NCBI RefSeq assembly: GCF_030167915.1 | Contig: NZ_JARGNB010000001.1 | Span: forward strand, 992,001 to 1,056,000 | Reading direction: 5' to 3' | Length of the DNA stretch: 64,000 nucleotides | Source of the DNA: Aquabacterium humicola | GTDB lineage: Bacteria; Pseudomonadota; Gammaproteobacteria; Burkholderiales; Burkholderiaceae_C | Part shown: in pieces, positions 29,529 to 40,210 of the stretch | Layout of the letters: each line of letters begins with the position of its first letter | How positions within the stretch are numbered: the first letter of the stretch is position 1 | Program-made: the position numbers and the translations under genes | Notes under the pieces: generated by a model | Databases searched by the model: none | What the model saw: the letters and a program-made list of their open reading frames with translations, nothing else | What the model was told of the DNA's origin: nothing

Positions 29529-32077
29529 CCCAATTCGTCGAGCATGCCTTGCGCCTTGGCCTTCAGCGTGCCGCTGCTCTTGGCGATGACTTCCTCGAGC
29601 AGGTCGCGCGCGCCTTCCATGTCGCCGATCTGGCGGAATTCCTCGGCCAGCTCGAGCTTGCGCGCGATCGGGTCGGCCTCGTCCGGCGGCAGTTCGGAGT
29701 TGGGCGCGCTGATCGGCAGCGTCTCGTCGCCGGCCGGCGCGGGCGTGTTCAGCGAGAACTCGCCGAAGTCCAGCGCGGGCTCGTTGCTCGGTGCCGGGGC
29801 GGCCGTGTGGCGCGGCAGCGGGGCGGTCAGGTCGAGCGACAGGTCGTCGAGGTTGAAGTCCATCGCCGAAGGCGCGGGCGCCGGGGCACCGGTGCGCTTG
29901 GAGATCGTCACCGGCTCGTTGCCGAAATCGAAGTCGAGGTCGACGTTGGCCGGCGCGGCGGTCGAATCGGTAGGCAGCGGCCGCGTCATCTCCATCGGCG
30001 ACGGCGCCGGCATCGGCGGCATCGTGGGGCTGTCGTCGAGGTCGAGGTCGAGGTCGAGCGCGCTCGCCGGCGGTTCGACCGGCAGGGTCGCGTCGCTGCC
30101 GAACATCGGCTGCTGCGACGGCAGCACCGACTGCGGCAGCGTCGTCGCGCTCAGCGGCTCGTGCACCGCCTGGCCGTCGCGCATCACCTCTTCCGGACGG
30201 CCGCCCGGCTGGTACAGCGGATTGTTCGGGTCGATGCCTCGGCCCATCTCCTGGGCCTTTTCCCAGTCCGCGCCGGTGCCCTGGGTGATCGAGAACAGCT
30301 GGGTCGCCAGCAGTTCGAAGCCCTTGGTGTCGCGCCGCTTCGCGTAGACCTCGAGCAGCTTGGTGCGGATGGCCAGGCGATCCGGCGTCGTGCGCATCGC
30401 CTCCTTGAGGATCTCCTCGGCCTGCAGGTCGCGGCCGTAGGCCAGGTAGACGTCGGCCTCGGCCACCGGATCGACGTCGCCGATCGCATCGAGCTGGCTC
30501 AGCGAGAAGCCCATCGACGAGGCGCCGGCGGACTGGTCGGTGGTATCGACCCGCTGGCCGCCGCTGGCACCGAAGAACGAGTCCGGCTGCACGCGGCTCT
30601 CGAGGAACGAGGTCTCCGAGCGGTCCTTGCGCGGGCCGCGGCCGCGCAAGCGGTAGTAGGCCAGGCCGGCGAGCACCAGCGCGATGATGCCGGCGCCGGG
30701 CAGCGCGAGCGGGCTGTCGACGATGGTGTCGAGGAAGCTCGGCTCCGGCGCGGGAGCCGGGGTCGGCTTGGCGCCGCCGAGCGACGGTGCGGAAGGCTTC
30801 GCCGGCGCCGCCGCGGGGGCTGGTGCGGGTGCGGGTGCGGGTGCGGCCGCCGACGGGGTGGCGGCGGGCGCCGGGGACGGAGCCGGCGCCTGTGCCACCG
30901 GCGCCGGCGCGGGCGGTGTCGGCGCAGCGGCGGGCGCCGGGGCCGGCGCGGACGGCGCCTGGGCGGCGGCGGTGCCCTGCTGCAGCTTCTTCAGTTCCTC
31001 GACGTTGCGGGTGAGTTCGGCGACGCGCGTCGCGTTGTCCTTGCGCTCGGTCGACTTGGAGATCGCCGCTTCCGGCGCCGACGCAGCCTGCGACAGCTTC
31101 AGCTTGTCCGGCGAGGTGGCGCCGGCGGACTTGCGGTCGTCGACGGCGGCCTGCACCTTGCCGCGCGCCTGCCGGCCGGCTTCACCGGTGCCGGTCGCCG
31201 GCGCGCCTTCGGCCAGGCGATGCCGGTAGCTGCCGAAGTCGGCGCTCTGCGCGACGATGACCTCGCGCGCTTCGGCCGGCGTGATCGCCTTGACGGTTTC
31301 GGCCGACGGCACCGACAGCACGACACCGGACTTGAGCCGGTTCATGTTGTTGCCGATGAAAGCGTCCGGGTTGCCGCGGAACAGGCCGACCAGCATCTGG
31401 TCGAGCGCGACACCGGGGCGCTGCGTGCGGCTGGCGACGCGCGACAGCGTGTCGCCCGGACGCACGGTGTAGCTGTCGCCACCCGCTGCCGGCGCGGGGG
31501 CGGGCGCGGGACGCGGCGCGGCGGCCACCGGCGGGGGCGCCGGTGCGCGCGGCGCAGGTGCGGGGGCGGCTGCCGTGGGCGCCGGGGCGGGCGCGGCCGG
31601 CGCCGGCGCCATCGACGGGGCGACCGGGGCCTGCGCCTGCACCGGCGGCGCCTGGCGCGAGGTCGGCGGGTCGATCAGCAGCGTGAACTCGCGCACCAGG
31701 CGGCCGTTGGCCCAGGTCAGCTCGAGGATGACGTCGACGAAGGGTTCCTGCACCGCACGATCGGTCTGCACGCGCAGGTAGGGGCGGCCATCGGGGCGGC
31801 GGGCCAGCACGGCCTGGGCGCCGGCCAGCGCGCTGTTGTATTCGACACCGGCGGCGCGGTAGGCGTCGGGCGACGCGATGCGCACCGACAGCGTCGACGC
31901 CTCTTCCGGCGTCAGCGTCGTGATGTCGATCTCGGCGCGCAGCGATTCGCCGAGCGCCGATTGCACGTTCAGCCGGCCCAGGCCGAGGGCCCAGGCGTCG
32001 ACGACGGGCGAACCGAGTGCAGCCGCCGCGGCAAGCGCCAGTGCAGTGCGGGCAGTGAGGAACGTGCGTTTGTTCAA
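29525..32077 (-). CDS. fimV: FimV-like inner-membrane hub protein
   Basis: 850 residues. Signal peptide about 1-30, then the FimV N-terminal domain (LGRLNVQSALGESLRAEIDI). A LysM domain lies at about 197-261 (YTVRPGDTLSRV). Next come long Ala/Pro-rich linkers, one membrane segment about 454-476, an acidic Asp/Pro-rich cytoplasmic region with TPR-like helices, and the conserved FimV C-terminal domain (KLELAEEFRQIGDMEGARDLLEEV). FimV organises polar type IV pilus and twitching functions by binding peptidoglycan and cytoplasmic partners. Linker length is variable in the family. It precedes truA, as in Pseudomonas and betaproteobacteria, and has its own promoter. Confidence 0.9.
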   Translation of the reverse strand: MNKRTFLTARTALALAAAAALGSPVVDAWALGLGRLNVQSALGESLRAEIDITTLTPEEASTLSVRIASPDAYRAAGVEYNSALAGAQAVLARRPDGRPYLRVQTDRAVQEPFVDVILELTWANGRLVREFTLLIDPPTSRQAPPVQAQAPVAPSMAPAPAAPAPAPTAAAPAPAPRAPAPPPVAAAPRPAPAPAPAAGGDSYTVRPGDTLSRVASRTQRPGVALDQMLVGLFRGNPDAFIGNNMNRLKSGVVLSVPSAETVKAITPAEAREVIVAQSADFGSYRHRLAEGAPATGTGEAGRQARGKVQAAVDDRKSAGATSPDKLKLSQAASAPEAAISKSTERKDNATRVAELTRNVEELKKLQQGTAAAQAPSAPAPAPAAAPTPPAPAPVAQAPAPSPAPAATPSAAAPAPAPAPAPAAAPAKPSAPSLGGAKPTPAPAPEPSFLDTIVDSPLALPGAGIIALVLAGLAYYRLRGRGPRKDRSETSFLESRVQPDSFFGASGGQRVDTTDQSAGASSMGFSLSQLDAIGDVDPVAEADVYLAYGRDLQAEEILKEAMRTTPDRLAIRTKLLEVYAKRRDTKGFELLATQLFSITQGTGADWEKAQEMGRGIDPNNPLYQPGGRPEEVMRDGQAVHEPLSATTLPQSVLPSQQPMFGSDATLPVEPPASALDLDLDLDDSPTMPPMPAPSPMEMTRPLPTDSTAAPANVDLDFDFGNEPVTISKRTGAPAPAPSAMDFNLDDLSLDLTAPLPRHTAAPAPSNEPALDFGEFSLNTPAPAGDETLPISAPNSELPPDEADPIARKLELAEEFRQIGDMEGARDLLEEVIAKSSGTLKAKAQGMLDELG

Positions 32078-32214
32078 GGCGTCTCCACAAAGGCTTCGGC
32101 GGACCTGTTCAGGCCCGCCGCCAGAGCAATCATCTCAGTCATCGCCGGGCCACCCCGTGCGGGGGCGCTAGGAACCCGGCGAACGCCTGGCGCACAGCCT
32201 AAATGCCCGAAACC

Positions 32215-32243
32215 ACAATAGCATCAAGCATATAGGCTGACAA
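32215..32243 (-). promoter_or_regulatory. Sigma-70 promoter of fimV
   Basis: Read leftward: TTGTCA, 17 bases, TATTGT. Transcription should begin near 32208, leaving a 5' leader of about 130 bases before fimV. This suggests that fimV-truA-trpFBA and beyond have a promoter separate from leu/asd. Confidence 0.65.
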
Positions 32244-32295
32244 GCTCATGCAAAACCTGACGTTCTGCATGATCCTGCACAGCCGTTGCGACTGG

Positions 32296-32320
32296 TTGCC
32301 AGATGTTGCCTTCTGGCAAC
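32296..32320 (-). terminator. Stem-loop after asd
   Basis: Two competing hairpins: TTGCCAGA/TCTGGCAA (8 bp, 32296-32319) and GTTGCC-TTCT-GGCAAC (32305-32320). They lie 19-43 bases past the asd stop. No T-run follows on the leftward strand, so this is a weak terminator candidate or an RNA-processing site. Confidence 0.4.
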
Positions 32321-32338
32321 GCCTGTTTTCGGCCCGCG

Positions 32339-33466
32339 TTACTGGTCGAGCAGGATGCGCAGCATACGGCGCAGCGGCTCGGCTGCGCCCCACAGCAGCT
32401 GGTCGCCGATGGTGAACGCGCCGAGGTAATCCGGGCCCATCGCCAGCTTGCGCAGGCGGCCGACCGGGATCGTCATCGTGCCGGTCACCGCCACCGGCGT
32501 CAGGTCGCGGATGGTGGCTTCGCGCGTATTCGGGACCACCTTCACCCACTCGTTGTCGGCGGCGATCATGGCCTCGATGTCGGCCAGCGGCACGTCCTTC
32601 TTCAGCTTGAAGGTCAGCGCCTGGCTGTGGCAGCGCATCGCGCCGACACGCACGCAGAAGCCGTCGACCGGAATGGCCGCAGTGCCGAACCCCTCGCCCT
32701 GGCCAAGGATCTTGTTGGTCTCGGCCATGCCCTTCCACTCTTCCTTGGATTGGCCATTGCCCAGGTCCTTGTCGATCCACGGGATCAAAGAGCCGCCGAG
32801 CGGCACGCCGAAGTTCGCCGTCTCCTCGGCCGACAGCGCACGCTGCTTGGCGATGACCTGGCGGTCGATCTCGAGGATCGCGCTCTTCGGATCGTCGAGC
32901 AGCGCCTTGACCGATGCGTTCAGCGTGCCGTACTGCGTCAGCAGCTCGCGCATGTGCTGCGCGCCGCCGCCGGAGGCCGCCTGGTAGGTCTGCGTGCTCA
33001 TCCACTCGACGAGGCCCGCCTTGTACAGCGCACCGACCCCCATCAGCATGCAGCTGACCGTGCAGTTGCCACCGATCCAGTTCTTGCCGCCCTTGGCCAG
33101 CGCGTTCTTGATCACCGGCATGTTGACGGGGTCGAGGATGATGACCGCGTCGTCCTTCATGCGCAGCGTGGACGCCGCGTCGATCCAGTGGCCGTTCCAG
33201 CCCGCCGCGCGCAGCTTCGGGAAGACCTCGGTCGTGTAGTCGCCGCCCTGCGCGGTGATGACGATGTCGCAGCGCTTGAGCTGCTCGATGTCGAACGCGT
33301 CCTGCAGCCGGGTTTCGTTCTTCGCCATCGCCGGGGCGGCGCCACCGGCATTGCTGGTGGAGAAGAACAGCGGTTCGATCAGCGCGAAGTCACCTTCGGC
33401 CTGCATCCGCTCCATCAGCACGGAACCGACCATTCCGCGCCAGCCGACCAATCCAACGAGAGCCAT
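32339..33466 (-). CDS. asd: Aspartate-semialdehyde dehydrogenase
   Basis: 375 residues. NADP loop [17 protein letters not shown] at the N-terminus and catalytic Cys135 in [12 protein letters not shown]; the C-terminal catalytic His is in [12 protein letters not shown]'s neighbourhood. It reduces aspartyl phosphate to the semialdehyde for Met, Thr, Lys and diaminopimelate. I chose the ATG at 33466 over the in-frame GTG at 33475 because GGAAAGG is 8 bases upstream and proteins of this family open with this motif. It follows leuB at 90 bases. Confidence 0.95.
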   Translation of the reverse strand: MALVGLVGWRGMVGSVLMERMQAEGDFALIEPLFFSTSNAGGAAPAMAKNETRLQDAFDIEQLKRCDIVITAQGGDYTTEVFPKLRAAGWNGHWIDAASTLRMKDDAVIILDPVNMPVIKNALAKGGKNWIGGNCTVSCMLMGVGALYKAGLVEWMSTQTYQAASGGGAQHMRELLTQYGTLNASVKALLDDPKSAILEIDRQVIAKQRALSAEETANFGVPLGGSLIPWIDKDLGNGQSKEEWKGMAETNKILGQGEGFGTAAIPVDGFCVRVGAMRCHSQALTFKLKKDVPLADIEAMIAADNEWVKVVPNTREATIRDLTPVAVTGTMTIPVGRLRKLAMGPDYLGAFTIGDQLLWGAAEPLRRMLRILLDQ

Positions 33467-33489
33467 ATCAATCACCTTTCCGTCGATCC

Positions 33490-33525
33490 GGACCCCAGCT
33501 TCCCCGGCTCGAATCGCCGGGGTCC
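33490..33525 (-). promoter_or_regulatory. Nested inverted repeat between leuB and asd
   Basis: GGACCCC (33490-33496) can pair with GGGGTCC (33519-33525), while CCCCGGC (33502-33508) can pair with GCCGGGG (33516-33522). The right arms overlap, so the two stems exclude each other. It lies in the leader just before asd and may be a terminator, attenuator or simple spacer hairpin. Confidence 0.35.
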
Positions 33526-33556
33526 AGGTGTGGGGCGAAACGAATCCGGAGCTGGG

Positions 33557-34666
33557 TCAGCTCTTGGTAATGGTGGTAATGGTTTTGACCGACGCGCCAC
33601 GGACGGCCGAGACCACGGCATCGCCCATTTCGCGCGTGCTCACCTTCTGCGTGCCCTCGGACCAGATGTCGGCCGTGCGAAGCCCGGCGGACAGCACCGT
33701 GCGCACCGCGGATTCGATCCGGTCGGCGGCTTCGGCTTGGTTGAGGGAGAAGCGGAGCATCATGGCTGCGGACAGGATTGTAGCCAGAGGATTGGCGATG
33801 CCCTTACCGGCGATGTCCGGCGCGCTGCCGTGGCTGGGTTCGTAGAGGCCCTTGTTGTTCCGGTCCAACGACGCCGACGGCAGCATGCCGATCGAACCGG
33901 TCAGCATCGCGGCCTCGTCTGACAGGATGTCGCCGAACATGTTGCCGGTGACGACGACGTCGAACTTCTTCGGCGCCTTCACCAGCTGCATCGCCGCGTT
34001 GTCGACGTACATGTGGTCGAGCGCTACGTCCGGGTACTGCACATGCACCTCGGTGACGACGTCCTTCCAGAACTGGAAGGTCTCCAGCACGTTGGCCTTG
34101 TCGACGCTGGTGACGCGCTTGCCGCGCTTGCGCGCCGCCTGGAACGCGACATGCGCGATGCGCTCGATCTCGGGCTTCGAGTAGCGCATCGTGTCGAAGG
34201 CTTCCTCGGCGCCGGGGAAGTGGCCGTCGACCGCGGTGCGGCGGCCGCGCGGGGCGCCGAAGTAGATGTCGCCGGTGAGCTCGCGGATGATCAGGATGTC
34301 CAGCCCCGCGACCAGCTCCGGCTTCAGGCTCGACGCATGCGTCAGCTGCTCGTAGCAGATCGCCGGACGGAAGTTGGCGAAAAGGCCCAGGTGCTTGCGC
34401 AGGCCCAGGATCGCCTGCTCGGGCCGCAGCGCGCGCTCGAGCTTGTCGTACTTCCAGTCGCCGACGGCGCCGAACAGCACCGCGTCCGCGGCCTTCGCGA
34501 GGTTCAGCGTGGCTTCCGGCAGCGGATGGCCGTGCGCTTCGTACGCGGCACCGCCGACCAGCGCGGTCTCCGACTCGAAGGACAGGTCCAGGGCCTGCAG
34601 CACCTTGACGGCTTCGGCGACGATTTCGGTACCGATGCCGTCGCCCGGCAGGATCGCGATCTTCAT
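33557..34666 (-). CDS. leuB: 3-isopropylmalate dehydrogenase
   Basis: 369 residues. Isocitrate/isopropylmalate dehydrogenase fold; substrate Args in the [21 protein letters not shown] region, active-site VDKANVL, metal-binding DNAAMQL and [11 protein letters not shown], and the NAD-type [12 protein letters not shown] loop. It oxidises and decarboxylates 3-isopropylmalate in leucine synthesis. It begins 19 bases after the small membrane protein gene. Confidence 0.96.
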   Translation of the reverse strand: MKIAILPGDGIGTEIVAEAVKVLQALDLSFESETALVGGAAYEAHGHPLPEATLNLAKAADAVLFGAVGDWKYDKLERALRPEQAILGLRKHLGLFANFRPAICYEQLTHASSLKPELVAGLDILIIRELTGDIYFGAPRGRRTAVDGHFPGAEEAFDTMRYSKPEIERIAHVAFQAARKRGKRVTSVDKANVLETFQFWKDVVTEVHVQYPDVALDHMYVDNAAMQLVKAPKKFDVVVTGNMFGDILSDEAAMLTGSIGMLPSASLDRNNKGLYEPSHGSAPDIAGKGIANPLATILSAAMMLRFSLNQAEAADRIESAVRTVLSAGLRTADIWSEGTQKVSTREMGDAVVSAVRGASVKTITTITKS

Positions 34667-34685
34667 GGGAATGTCTTTCGAAGGA

Positions 34686-34988
34686 TCAGTGGGAATCTCG
34701 GGGGTCGCCCAGCCAGTGCACCAGGCGGTACTCGCAGGCCTTGAAGACGACGTAGGCGGCCATCGCGACGAAGCCGCTGACCAGCAGCTCGGCCAACTGC
34801 GCGGCACCGCCGTCCATCAGGCCCTGCCAGCCGTGGTCGAGCAGCAGGGCGCCGTTGGCACGCAGCAGGAAGAACAGGTTCAGCGAGCCGACGCCGAACG
34901 CAAAGAACGCGAGGCTCATCACGACGAAGCTGAGCCACAGCCGGCTCAGCACGATCCGATGGAACCAGCGCTTGATCACCGATGCCAC
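34686..34988 (-). CDS. Small membrane protein within the leu operon
   Basis: 100 residues with two predicted membrane helices (about 18-42, [18 protein letters not shown]; about 64-84, [18 protein letters not shown]). Basic ends suggest an inner-membrane protein. It lies between leuD and leuB with gaps of 12 and 19 bases, so it is co-transcribed. The family is unnamed as far as I know, although a small gene here is familiar in Burkholderiales. A role in leucine metabolism is not implied by its sequence. Confidence 0.75.
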   Translation of the reverse strand: MASVIKRWFHRIVLSRLWLSFVVMSLAFFAFGVGSLNLFFLLRANGALLLDHGWQGLMDGGAAQLAELLVSGFVAMAAYVVFKACEYRLVHWLGDPRDSH

Positions 34989-35000
34989 GTCTTTTGAAGG

Positions 35001-35648
35001 CTAGAGCTCGCGGTGCGCGAGCCAGGGCATCTTCGCCAGCCGCTCGGCCTCGAAGGCCTTGATCTTGTCGGCGTGGCGCAAGGTCAGGCCGATGTCGTCG
35101 AAGCCGTTGACCAGGCAGTACTTGCGGAAGGGCTGCACGTCGAAGTTGATCTCGGTGCCATCGCCCTTGACCACCACCTGCCGCGGCAGGTCGATCGTCA
35201 GCCGGTAGCCGGGAAAGGCGGCGACCTCGTCGAACAGCTGCGAGACCACCGATGCCGGCAGCACGATCGGCAGCACGCCGTTCTTGAAGCAGTTGTTGAA
35301 GAAGATGTCGGCGAAGCTGGGCGCGATCAGCGCGCGGAAGCCGTACTGCTCCAGCGCCCACGGTGCGTGCTCGCGGCTGGAGCCGCAGCCGAAGTTCTCG
35401 CGCGCCAGCAGCACCGAGGCGCCGGCGTAGCGCGGCTGGTTCAGCACGAAATCCGGGTTCGGCTTACGCGCGGCCGGGTCCTGGCCGGGCTGGCCCGGGT
35501 CGAGGTAGCGCCATTCGTCGAACAGGTTCGGGCCGAAGCCCGAGCGCTTGATCGACTTCAGGAACTGCTTCGGGATGATCGCGTCGGTGTCGACGTTGGC
35601 GCGGTCCATCGGGGCGACGAGGCCCTGGTGCACGGTGAAGGCTTGCAT
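35001..35648 (-). CDS. leuD: 3-isopropylmalate dehydratase small subunit
   Basis: 215 residues. Aconitase swivel domain: [18 protein letters not shown] start and [19 protein letters not shown] substrate loop. With LeuC it isomerises 2- to 3-isopropylmalate. It starts 13 bases after the leuC stop, so the two subunits are made together. Confidence 0.96.
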   Translation of the reverse strand: MQAFTVHQGLVAPMDRANVDTDAIIPKQFLKSIKRSGFGPNLFDEWRYLDPGQPGQDPAARKPNPDFVLNQPRYAGASVLLARENFGCGSSREHAPWALEQYGFRALIAPSFADIFFNNCFKNGVLPIVLPASVVSQLFDEVAAFPGYRLTIDLPRQVVVKGDGTEINFDVQPFRKYCLVNGFDDIGLTLRHADKIKAFEAERLAKMPWLAHREL

Positions 35649-35661
35649 GGCGGGTGGTTCC

Positions 35662-37089
35662 TCAGACGCGGCGAATGTCGACGAAGTGGCCGTTCAGCGC
35701 GGCCGCCGCGGCCATCGCCGGGCTGACCAGGTGCGTGCGGCCGCCGGCGCCCTGCCGGCCTTCGAAGTTGCGGTTGCTGGTCGACGCGCAGCGTTCGCCA
35801 GGCTCGAGCCGGTCGGCGTTCATCGCCAGGCACATCGAGCAGCCCGGCTCGCGCCATTCGAAGCCCGCGGCCTTGAAGACCTCGTGCAACCCCTCGGCCT
35901 CGGCCTGCGCCTTCACCAGGCCCGAGCCCGGCACGACCAGCGCAAGCTTCACGTTGCCCGCCACCTTGCCGCCGATGCGGCGCACGACGGCAGCAGCCTC
36001 ACGCATGTCCTCGATGCGGCTGTTGGTGCACGAGCCGATGAAGACCTTGTCGATGCGCACGTCCGCGATGGCCTTGTTCGGCTCCAGGCCCATGTAGGCC
36101 AGCGCACGCTCGATCGCGCCGCGCCGCACGTCGTCCTTCTCCTTCTCGGGATCGGGCACGCGGTCCTCGATCGACAGCACCATCTCCGGCGAAGTGCCCC
36201 AGGTGACCTGCGGCTTCAACTGGCTGGCATCGAGCTCGACCACCTTGTCGAAGTGCGCGCCAGGGTCGGAATGCAGCGTGCGCCAGTGCGTGATGGCATG
36301 TTCCATCTCGACGCCCTTGGGCGCGAACGGCCGCCCCTGGACGTACGCGATCGTGATGTCGTCGACGGCCACCAGGCCCGCGCGCGCGCCGGCCTCGATC
36401 GCCATGTTGCAGACCGTCATGCGGCCTTCCATGCTCAGCGCGCGAATCGCGGAGCCGCCGAACTCGATCGTGTAGCCGGTGCCGCCGGCCGTGCCGATCC
36501 TGCCGATGATCGCCAGCACGATGTCCTTCGCGGTCAGGCCGCGAGCGAGCGTGCCGTCGACCTTCACGAGCATGTTCTTCGCCTTCTTGGCGAGCAGCGT
36601 CTGCGTCGCCAGCACGTGCTCGACCTCGCTCGTGCCGATGCCGTGCGCCAGCGCGCCGAAGGCGCCGTGCGTCGACGTGTGGCTGTCCCCGCAGACCACC
36701 GTCATGCCCGGCAGCGTCGCACCCTGCTCGGGGCCGATGACGTGCACGATGCCCTGGCGCTTGTCGAGGAACGGGAAGTACGCGGCGGCGCCGAAGGCGG
36801 CGATGTTGGTGTCCAGCGTCGTGATCTGCTGCTTGCTGATCGGGTCGGCGATGCCGTCGTAGCCGCGCTCCCAGCCGGTGGTGGGCGTGTTGTGGTCGGC
36901 GGTGGCGACGACCGAGCTGATGCGCCAGACCTTGCGGTCGGCCAGGCGCAGCCCCTCGAAGGCCTGCGGGCTGGTGACCTCGTGCACCAGGTGGCGGTCG
37001 ATGTACAGCACGGACGTGCCGTCTTCCTCGGTGTGGACGACGTGTTCGTCCCAGAGCTTGTCGTAGAGGGTGCGGGGGGCGGCGCTCAT
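35662..37089 (-). CDS. leuC: 3-isopropylmalate dehydratase large subunit
   Basis: 475 residues. Aconitase family; the 4Fe-4S cysteines are in [12 protein letters not shown] and CSMCLAMN, and the substrate His segment is [13 protein letters not shown]. It carries the iron-sulfur catalytic core of the dehydratase. Its ATG lies one base after the stop of an upstream LysR gene on the same strand, so the regulator and enzyme may be coupled. Confidence 0.96.
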   Translation of the reverse strand: MSAAPRTLYDKLWDEHVVHTEEDGTSVLYIDRHLVHEVTSPQAFEGLRLADRKVWRISSVVATADHNTPTTGWERGYDGIADPISKQQITTLDTNIAAFGAAAYFPFLDKRQGIVHVIGPEQGATLPGMTVVCGDSHTSTHGAFGALAHGIGTSEVEHVLATQTLLAKKAKNMLVKVDGTLARGLTAKDIVLAIIGRIGTAGGTGYTIEFGGSAIRALSMEGRMTVCNMAIEAGARAGLVAVDDITIAYVQGRPFAPKGVEMEHAITHWRTLHSDPGAHFDKVVELDASQLKPQVTWGTSPEMVLSIEDRVPDPEKEKDDVRRGAIERALAYMGLEPNKAIADVRIDKVFIGSCTNSRIEDMREAAAVVRRIGGKVAGNVKLALVVPGSGLVKAQAEAEGLHEVFKAAGFEWREPGCSMCLAMNADRLEPGERCASTSNRNFEGRQGAGGRTHLVSPAMAAAAALNGHFVDIRRV

Positions 37090-37090
37090 G

Positions 37091-38080
37091 TCACGGCTTC
37101 CTCGGTCGGGGGCGGGATTGTCGCGCTGCGGGTTTCGGCTCGGAAGCCTGGGCCACGGGCGCGGGCATGTCGGAAACGACGGGCAGATCAGGCGAAGCGG
37201 CGGGGCACAGCGCGTCGACGAAGCGCTGCACGATGGTCGGCAGCACCTCCTGCGGCCTTACAGCCAGCAGGTAGTGGCGGCGCGCCCAGTCTTCGTGCAG
37301 CGCCAGCGGCTGCACGGCAAAGATGCGGCCGGCGCGCTCGGCGACCAGCGCCGGCAGGATCGCGACGCCGAGGCCGGCCTCGACCAGCTGCGCGATGGCA
37401 TCGAAGCCGCGCACCTGGATGCGTTCGTTCAGCGGCCGGCCCAGTGCCTGCGCACGCTCGCGCATCAGCTCATGCGCGGCGGCCCCGAGGTGCAGGCCGA
37501 CGATGTCGAAGTCCAGCAGCGCATCGAAGGCCACCGCGCCACGCTTCGCCAGCACGTGGCCCTGCGGCACCAGCACCGCGAGACGGCCCTCGCGGTACGG
37601 ACAGCAGCGCAGCTCGGCCTCGTGCTGCGGCGGCACGAAGATGCCGACGTCGGCGCGGCCGGTGGCCACCGCGGCCTGCACCTCGGCGCTGGTCAGGTCC
37701 TCGAGGCTGATGCGGATGCCCGGATGGGCTTTCGAGAACGCCGCCAGGTCGGCCGGCAGCCATTCGGCGATCGCGCTGGCATTGGCCGCCACCCGCAGGT
37801 GGCCCTTGATGCCGCGCGAGAACTCGACCACCTCGCTCTCCAGCGCATGCAGCGCGGTGTTCAGCGAGCGGATGTGGCGCACCAGCGCACGGCCGGCCTC
37901 GGTGGGCTCGACGCCGCGCGCGCGGCGCTCGAACAGCGGCACGCCCAGGCGCGCCTCGAGGTCCGACAGCCGCTTGCTCGCCGCGGCCAGCGCCAGGTGC
38001 TCGCGCTCGGCGCCACGCGTGATGCTGCGCGTCTCGGCGATGGCGAGCACGAGGTTGAGGCTGGTGAGGTCGAAGCGCAT
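37091..38080 (-). CDS. LysR-type transcriptional regulator heading the leu operon
   Basis: 329 residues. Helix-turn-helix in the first 60 ([20 protein letters not shown]), then a substrate-binding domain ([20 protein letters not shown]), and a Pro/Arg-rich tail after about residue 300. LysR proteins normally face away from their target, but this one lies directly upstream of leuC on the same strand with a 1-base gap. Control of leucine genes is plausible but unproven. The ATG at 38080 begins [16 protein letters not shown], the normal LysR opening; the longer frame to 38179 lacks likeness. Confidence 0.85.
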   Translation of the reverse strand: MRFDLTSLNLVLAIAETRSITRGAEREHLALAAASKRLSDLEARLGVPLFERRARGVEPTEAGRALVRHIRSLNTALHALESEVVEFSRGIKGHLRVAANASAIAEWLPADLAAFSKAHPGIRISLEDLTSAEVQAAVATGRADVGIFVPPQHEAELRCCPYREGRLAVLVPQGHVLAKRGAVAFDALLDFDIVGLHLGAAAHELMRERAQALGRPLNERIQVRGFDAIAQLVEAGLGVAILPALVAERAGRIFAVQPLALHEDWARRHYLLAVRPQEVLPTIVQRFVDALCPAASPDLPVVSDMPAPVAQASEPKPAARQSRPRPRKP

Positions 38081-38191
38081 GGCGGCGAAGGGGCGGACCG
38101 CAATGATGCGCGAAGGCTCGGCGCCGTGTGCACGGGAAACAGAAATCCAGGCTTCGCGATCAGCGAAACCTTGGACCATCCAGCGGGCGGA

Positions 38192-38944
38192 TCACTCCCG
38201 CTGCTGGGCTGCCAGCACCTCGCGCACCGCCGTCAGCTGCCGGCGCGACACCGCCAGCCAGTCGCCATTGCTCATCTGCACCGACCAGCCTTCTTCGCCG
38301 TCGTCGTCGCCGCGGCGTTCGAGCGCGCGCACCGCCGACACCGCGACCACCGCGTTGCGGTGCACGCGCAGGAAACCGTCGCCGAGGCGCTGCTCCAGGT
38401 CGGCCAGCGCGTCGTCCAGCGTCCAGCGCCCGCGGCCGCTGCACAGCGTCACGTACTTCTGCTCGGCCTTCAGGTAGATCACCTCGGCGGCCGGCACCCG
38501 CAGCACGCGGCCGCGGTCGCTGACGACCAGCACGGGCCCGGTCGGCGCGGACTCGGCGCGCTGCACGCGGCGCTCGGCGGCACGCAGCAGCGCGGCCTGC
38601 AGGCGTTCGCGGCGCACCGGCTTGGTCAGGTAGTCGGTCGCGTCGACCTCGAAGGCCCGCAGCGCATGGTCGGCGTGCGCGGTGACGAAGACCACCAGTG
38701 GCGGCTCGGGCTGGCGCCGCAGGTCGTCGGCGAAGCCGAGGCCGTCGCGGCCGGGCATCGCGATGTCCAGCAGCACGAGGTCGCAGGGCGTCTGCTGCAG
38801 CAGCGCGAGCGCGGCCGACGCGTCGCCGGCCTCGCCGACCACCCGCGCCGGCGGCTCGGTATTGGCCTCGATCAGCGAGCGCAGCCGCAGCCGCGCGAGC
38901 GGCTCGTCGTCGACGATCAGCACCGACAGCGGGGTTCGTTCCAT
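38192..38944 (-). CDS. LytTR response regulator, AlgR-like
   Basis: 250 residues. Receiver domain with acidic pair Asp-Asp-Glu at 12-14, phospho-acceptor in LLDIAMPGRDG, and a conserved Lys in LTKPVRRERL. The C-terminal LytTR DNA-binding domain (about 140-245) has EVIYLKAEQKYV and FLRVHRNAVV. In Pseudomonas AlgR controls alginate, twitching and virulence genes and lies next to argH, as here. It starts 11 bases after the partner kinase stop. Confidence 0.88.
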   Translation of the reverse strand: MERTPLSVLIVDDEPLARLRLRSLIEANTEPPARVVGEAGDASAALALLQQTPCDLVLLDIAMPGRDGLGFADDLRRQPEPPLVVFVTAHADHALRAFEVDATDYLTKPVRRERLQAALLRAAERRVQRAESAPTGPVLVVSDRGRVLRVPAAEVIYLKAEQKYVTLCSGRGRWTLDDALADLEQRLGDGFLRVHRNAVVAVSAVRALERRGDDDGEEGWSVQMSNGDWLAVSRRQLTAVREVLAAQQRE

Positions 38945-38955
38945 CGTTGTGATTC

Positions 38956-40110
38956 CTACAGCGGCAGGTCGATGCGCGCCCGCCAGAGGCCATCGACGAC
39001 GCCGGTTTCCAGCCCGGCGGCGACATCGTGCAGCAGCCGCAGCCGCTCGCGCACGTTGGCCAGCGCGATGCCGCTGCCGGGCGGGCCGGGTTCGTCGGGC
39101 AGCGTATTGGTGACGGTCAGCTCGGCCGTGCCCAGGCGCGCGCGGGTGCGCACCAGGATGCGGCCGCCGCCCACCGCCGGCTCGATGCCGTGGCGCACCG
39201 CGTTCTCGACCAGCGGCTGCAGCACCAGCGGCGGCACGCGCGCGCCGGCCGCGGCCGGATCGAGGTCCCAGGTGACCTGCAGGCGGTCGCCGAAGCGCAG
39301 CTTCTCGATCGCCAGGTAGCGCTGCGCGAGCTCGATCTCCTCGTCCAGCGTCACCGCGGCACCGGTCTCGGCCAGCGCCACGCGGAACAACTGCGCCAGG
39401 TCCTCCAGCACCGTCTCGGCGCGGTCGGGGTCGATGCGCACCAGCGCCAGCGCGGTGTTCAGCGCGTTGAACAGGAAGTGCGGCCGGATGCGCGACTGCA
39501 GCTCGGCCAGTCGGGCACCGATCTCGATCGGCTGCGCCGCGCGCGAGCGCAGGCCGAGCCAGCTCCAGACCAGCGTCGCGATCGCCGCGCCGCCGACCGC
39601 GGCGGCCCCGGCGGCGAAGGGCGTCGCCGGGGCCAGCGCGAGCACCGCGATCGAGCCCCAGCCGATCACCGCCGCACTGGCGCCCAGCAGCGCGATCAGC
39701 GACTGGCGCACGCGCTGGCGCAGGCGCCCGAGCCACGGCCGCAGCGCGCACACCGTCGGCAGCCAGACCAGGCTGGCGCCGAGCGACGCAAAGGCCAGCG
39801 TGGCCGCGCGCCACAGCCAGTCGATCCAGCCGACCGACGCCGGCAGCGTCGCCACCGCCACCACCAGCTGCACGAAGATCATCACGCGCAGCCCCAGCGC
39901 GGGCCGGCACAGGTCGAACTGCGAGCTCAGGCGCTCGCGTTCGCGCTGCTCGTGTTCGTGCAGCGGGTCGAAGGCGCTGACCTCGAAGAAGGCGCTGCGG
40001 CCATTGCGCGGCAGCCGCGTGGTGTCGGGCCACAGGCTCGCGGGACGGCTGGGCGATTCACCGGCCGGTGGCGCCGGGGGGTCGGGCTCGGATCGGATCG
40101 GCGTGGCCAT
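38956..40110 (-). CDS. LytS/AlgZ (FimS)-type sensor histidine kinase
   Basis: 384 residues. A Pro-rich N-terminus, then about four to five membrane helices (about 75-185), and a His_kinase domain of the LytS/YehU type with [16 protein letters not shown] carrying the phospho-His, followed by an ATPase with [15 protein letters not shown] and [13 protein letters not shown]. It lacks the extracellular 5TM-LYT sensor, as in AlgZ. It forms an operon with the AlgR-like gene and is divergent from argH. Confidence 0.85.
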   Translation of the reverse strand: MATPIRSEPDPPAPPAGESPSRPASLWPDTTRLPRNGRSAFFEVSAFDPLHEHEQRERERLSSQFDLCRPALGLRVMIFVQLVVAVATLPASVGWIDWLWRAATLAFASLGASLVWLPTVCALRPWLGRLRQRVRQSLIALLGASAAVIGWGSIAVLALAPATPFAAGAAAVGGAAIATLVWSWLGLRSRAAQPIEIGARLAELQSRIRPHFLFNALNTALALVRIDPDRAETVLEDLAQLFRVALAETGAAVTLDEEIELAQRYLAIEKLRFGDRLQVTWDLDPAAAGARVPPLVLQPLVENAVRHGIEPAVGGGRILVRTRARLGTAELTVTNTLPDEPGPPGSGIALANVRERLRLLHDVAAGLETGVVDGLWRARIDLPL

Positions 40111-40153
40111 CGAGGGACGCGCTGCGGGCGGCGTCGCGGCGGAAGGTGCCCGG

Positions 40154-40159
40154 GATAAT
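40154..40159 (+). promoter_or_regulatory. Likely -10 element for argH
   Basis: GATAAT preceded by GGG sits 52 bases before the argH ATG. No clear -35 is visible at 17 bases, so the promoter would be weak or activator-dependent. Confidence 0.4.
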
Positions 40160-40210
40160 ACGGGCTGTCGGCCGCGCGTTCGTGCAGCCCTCCCCCGTCT
40201 TCCATCCAGC

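Noticed and set aside
29549-32221. 890-codon + frame opposite fimV
   Set aside because: The predicted product is an Arg/Gly repeat-like string; the opposite frame has signal peptide, LysM and FimV motifs.
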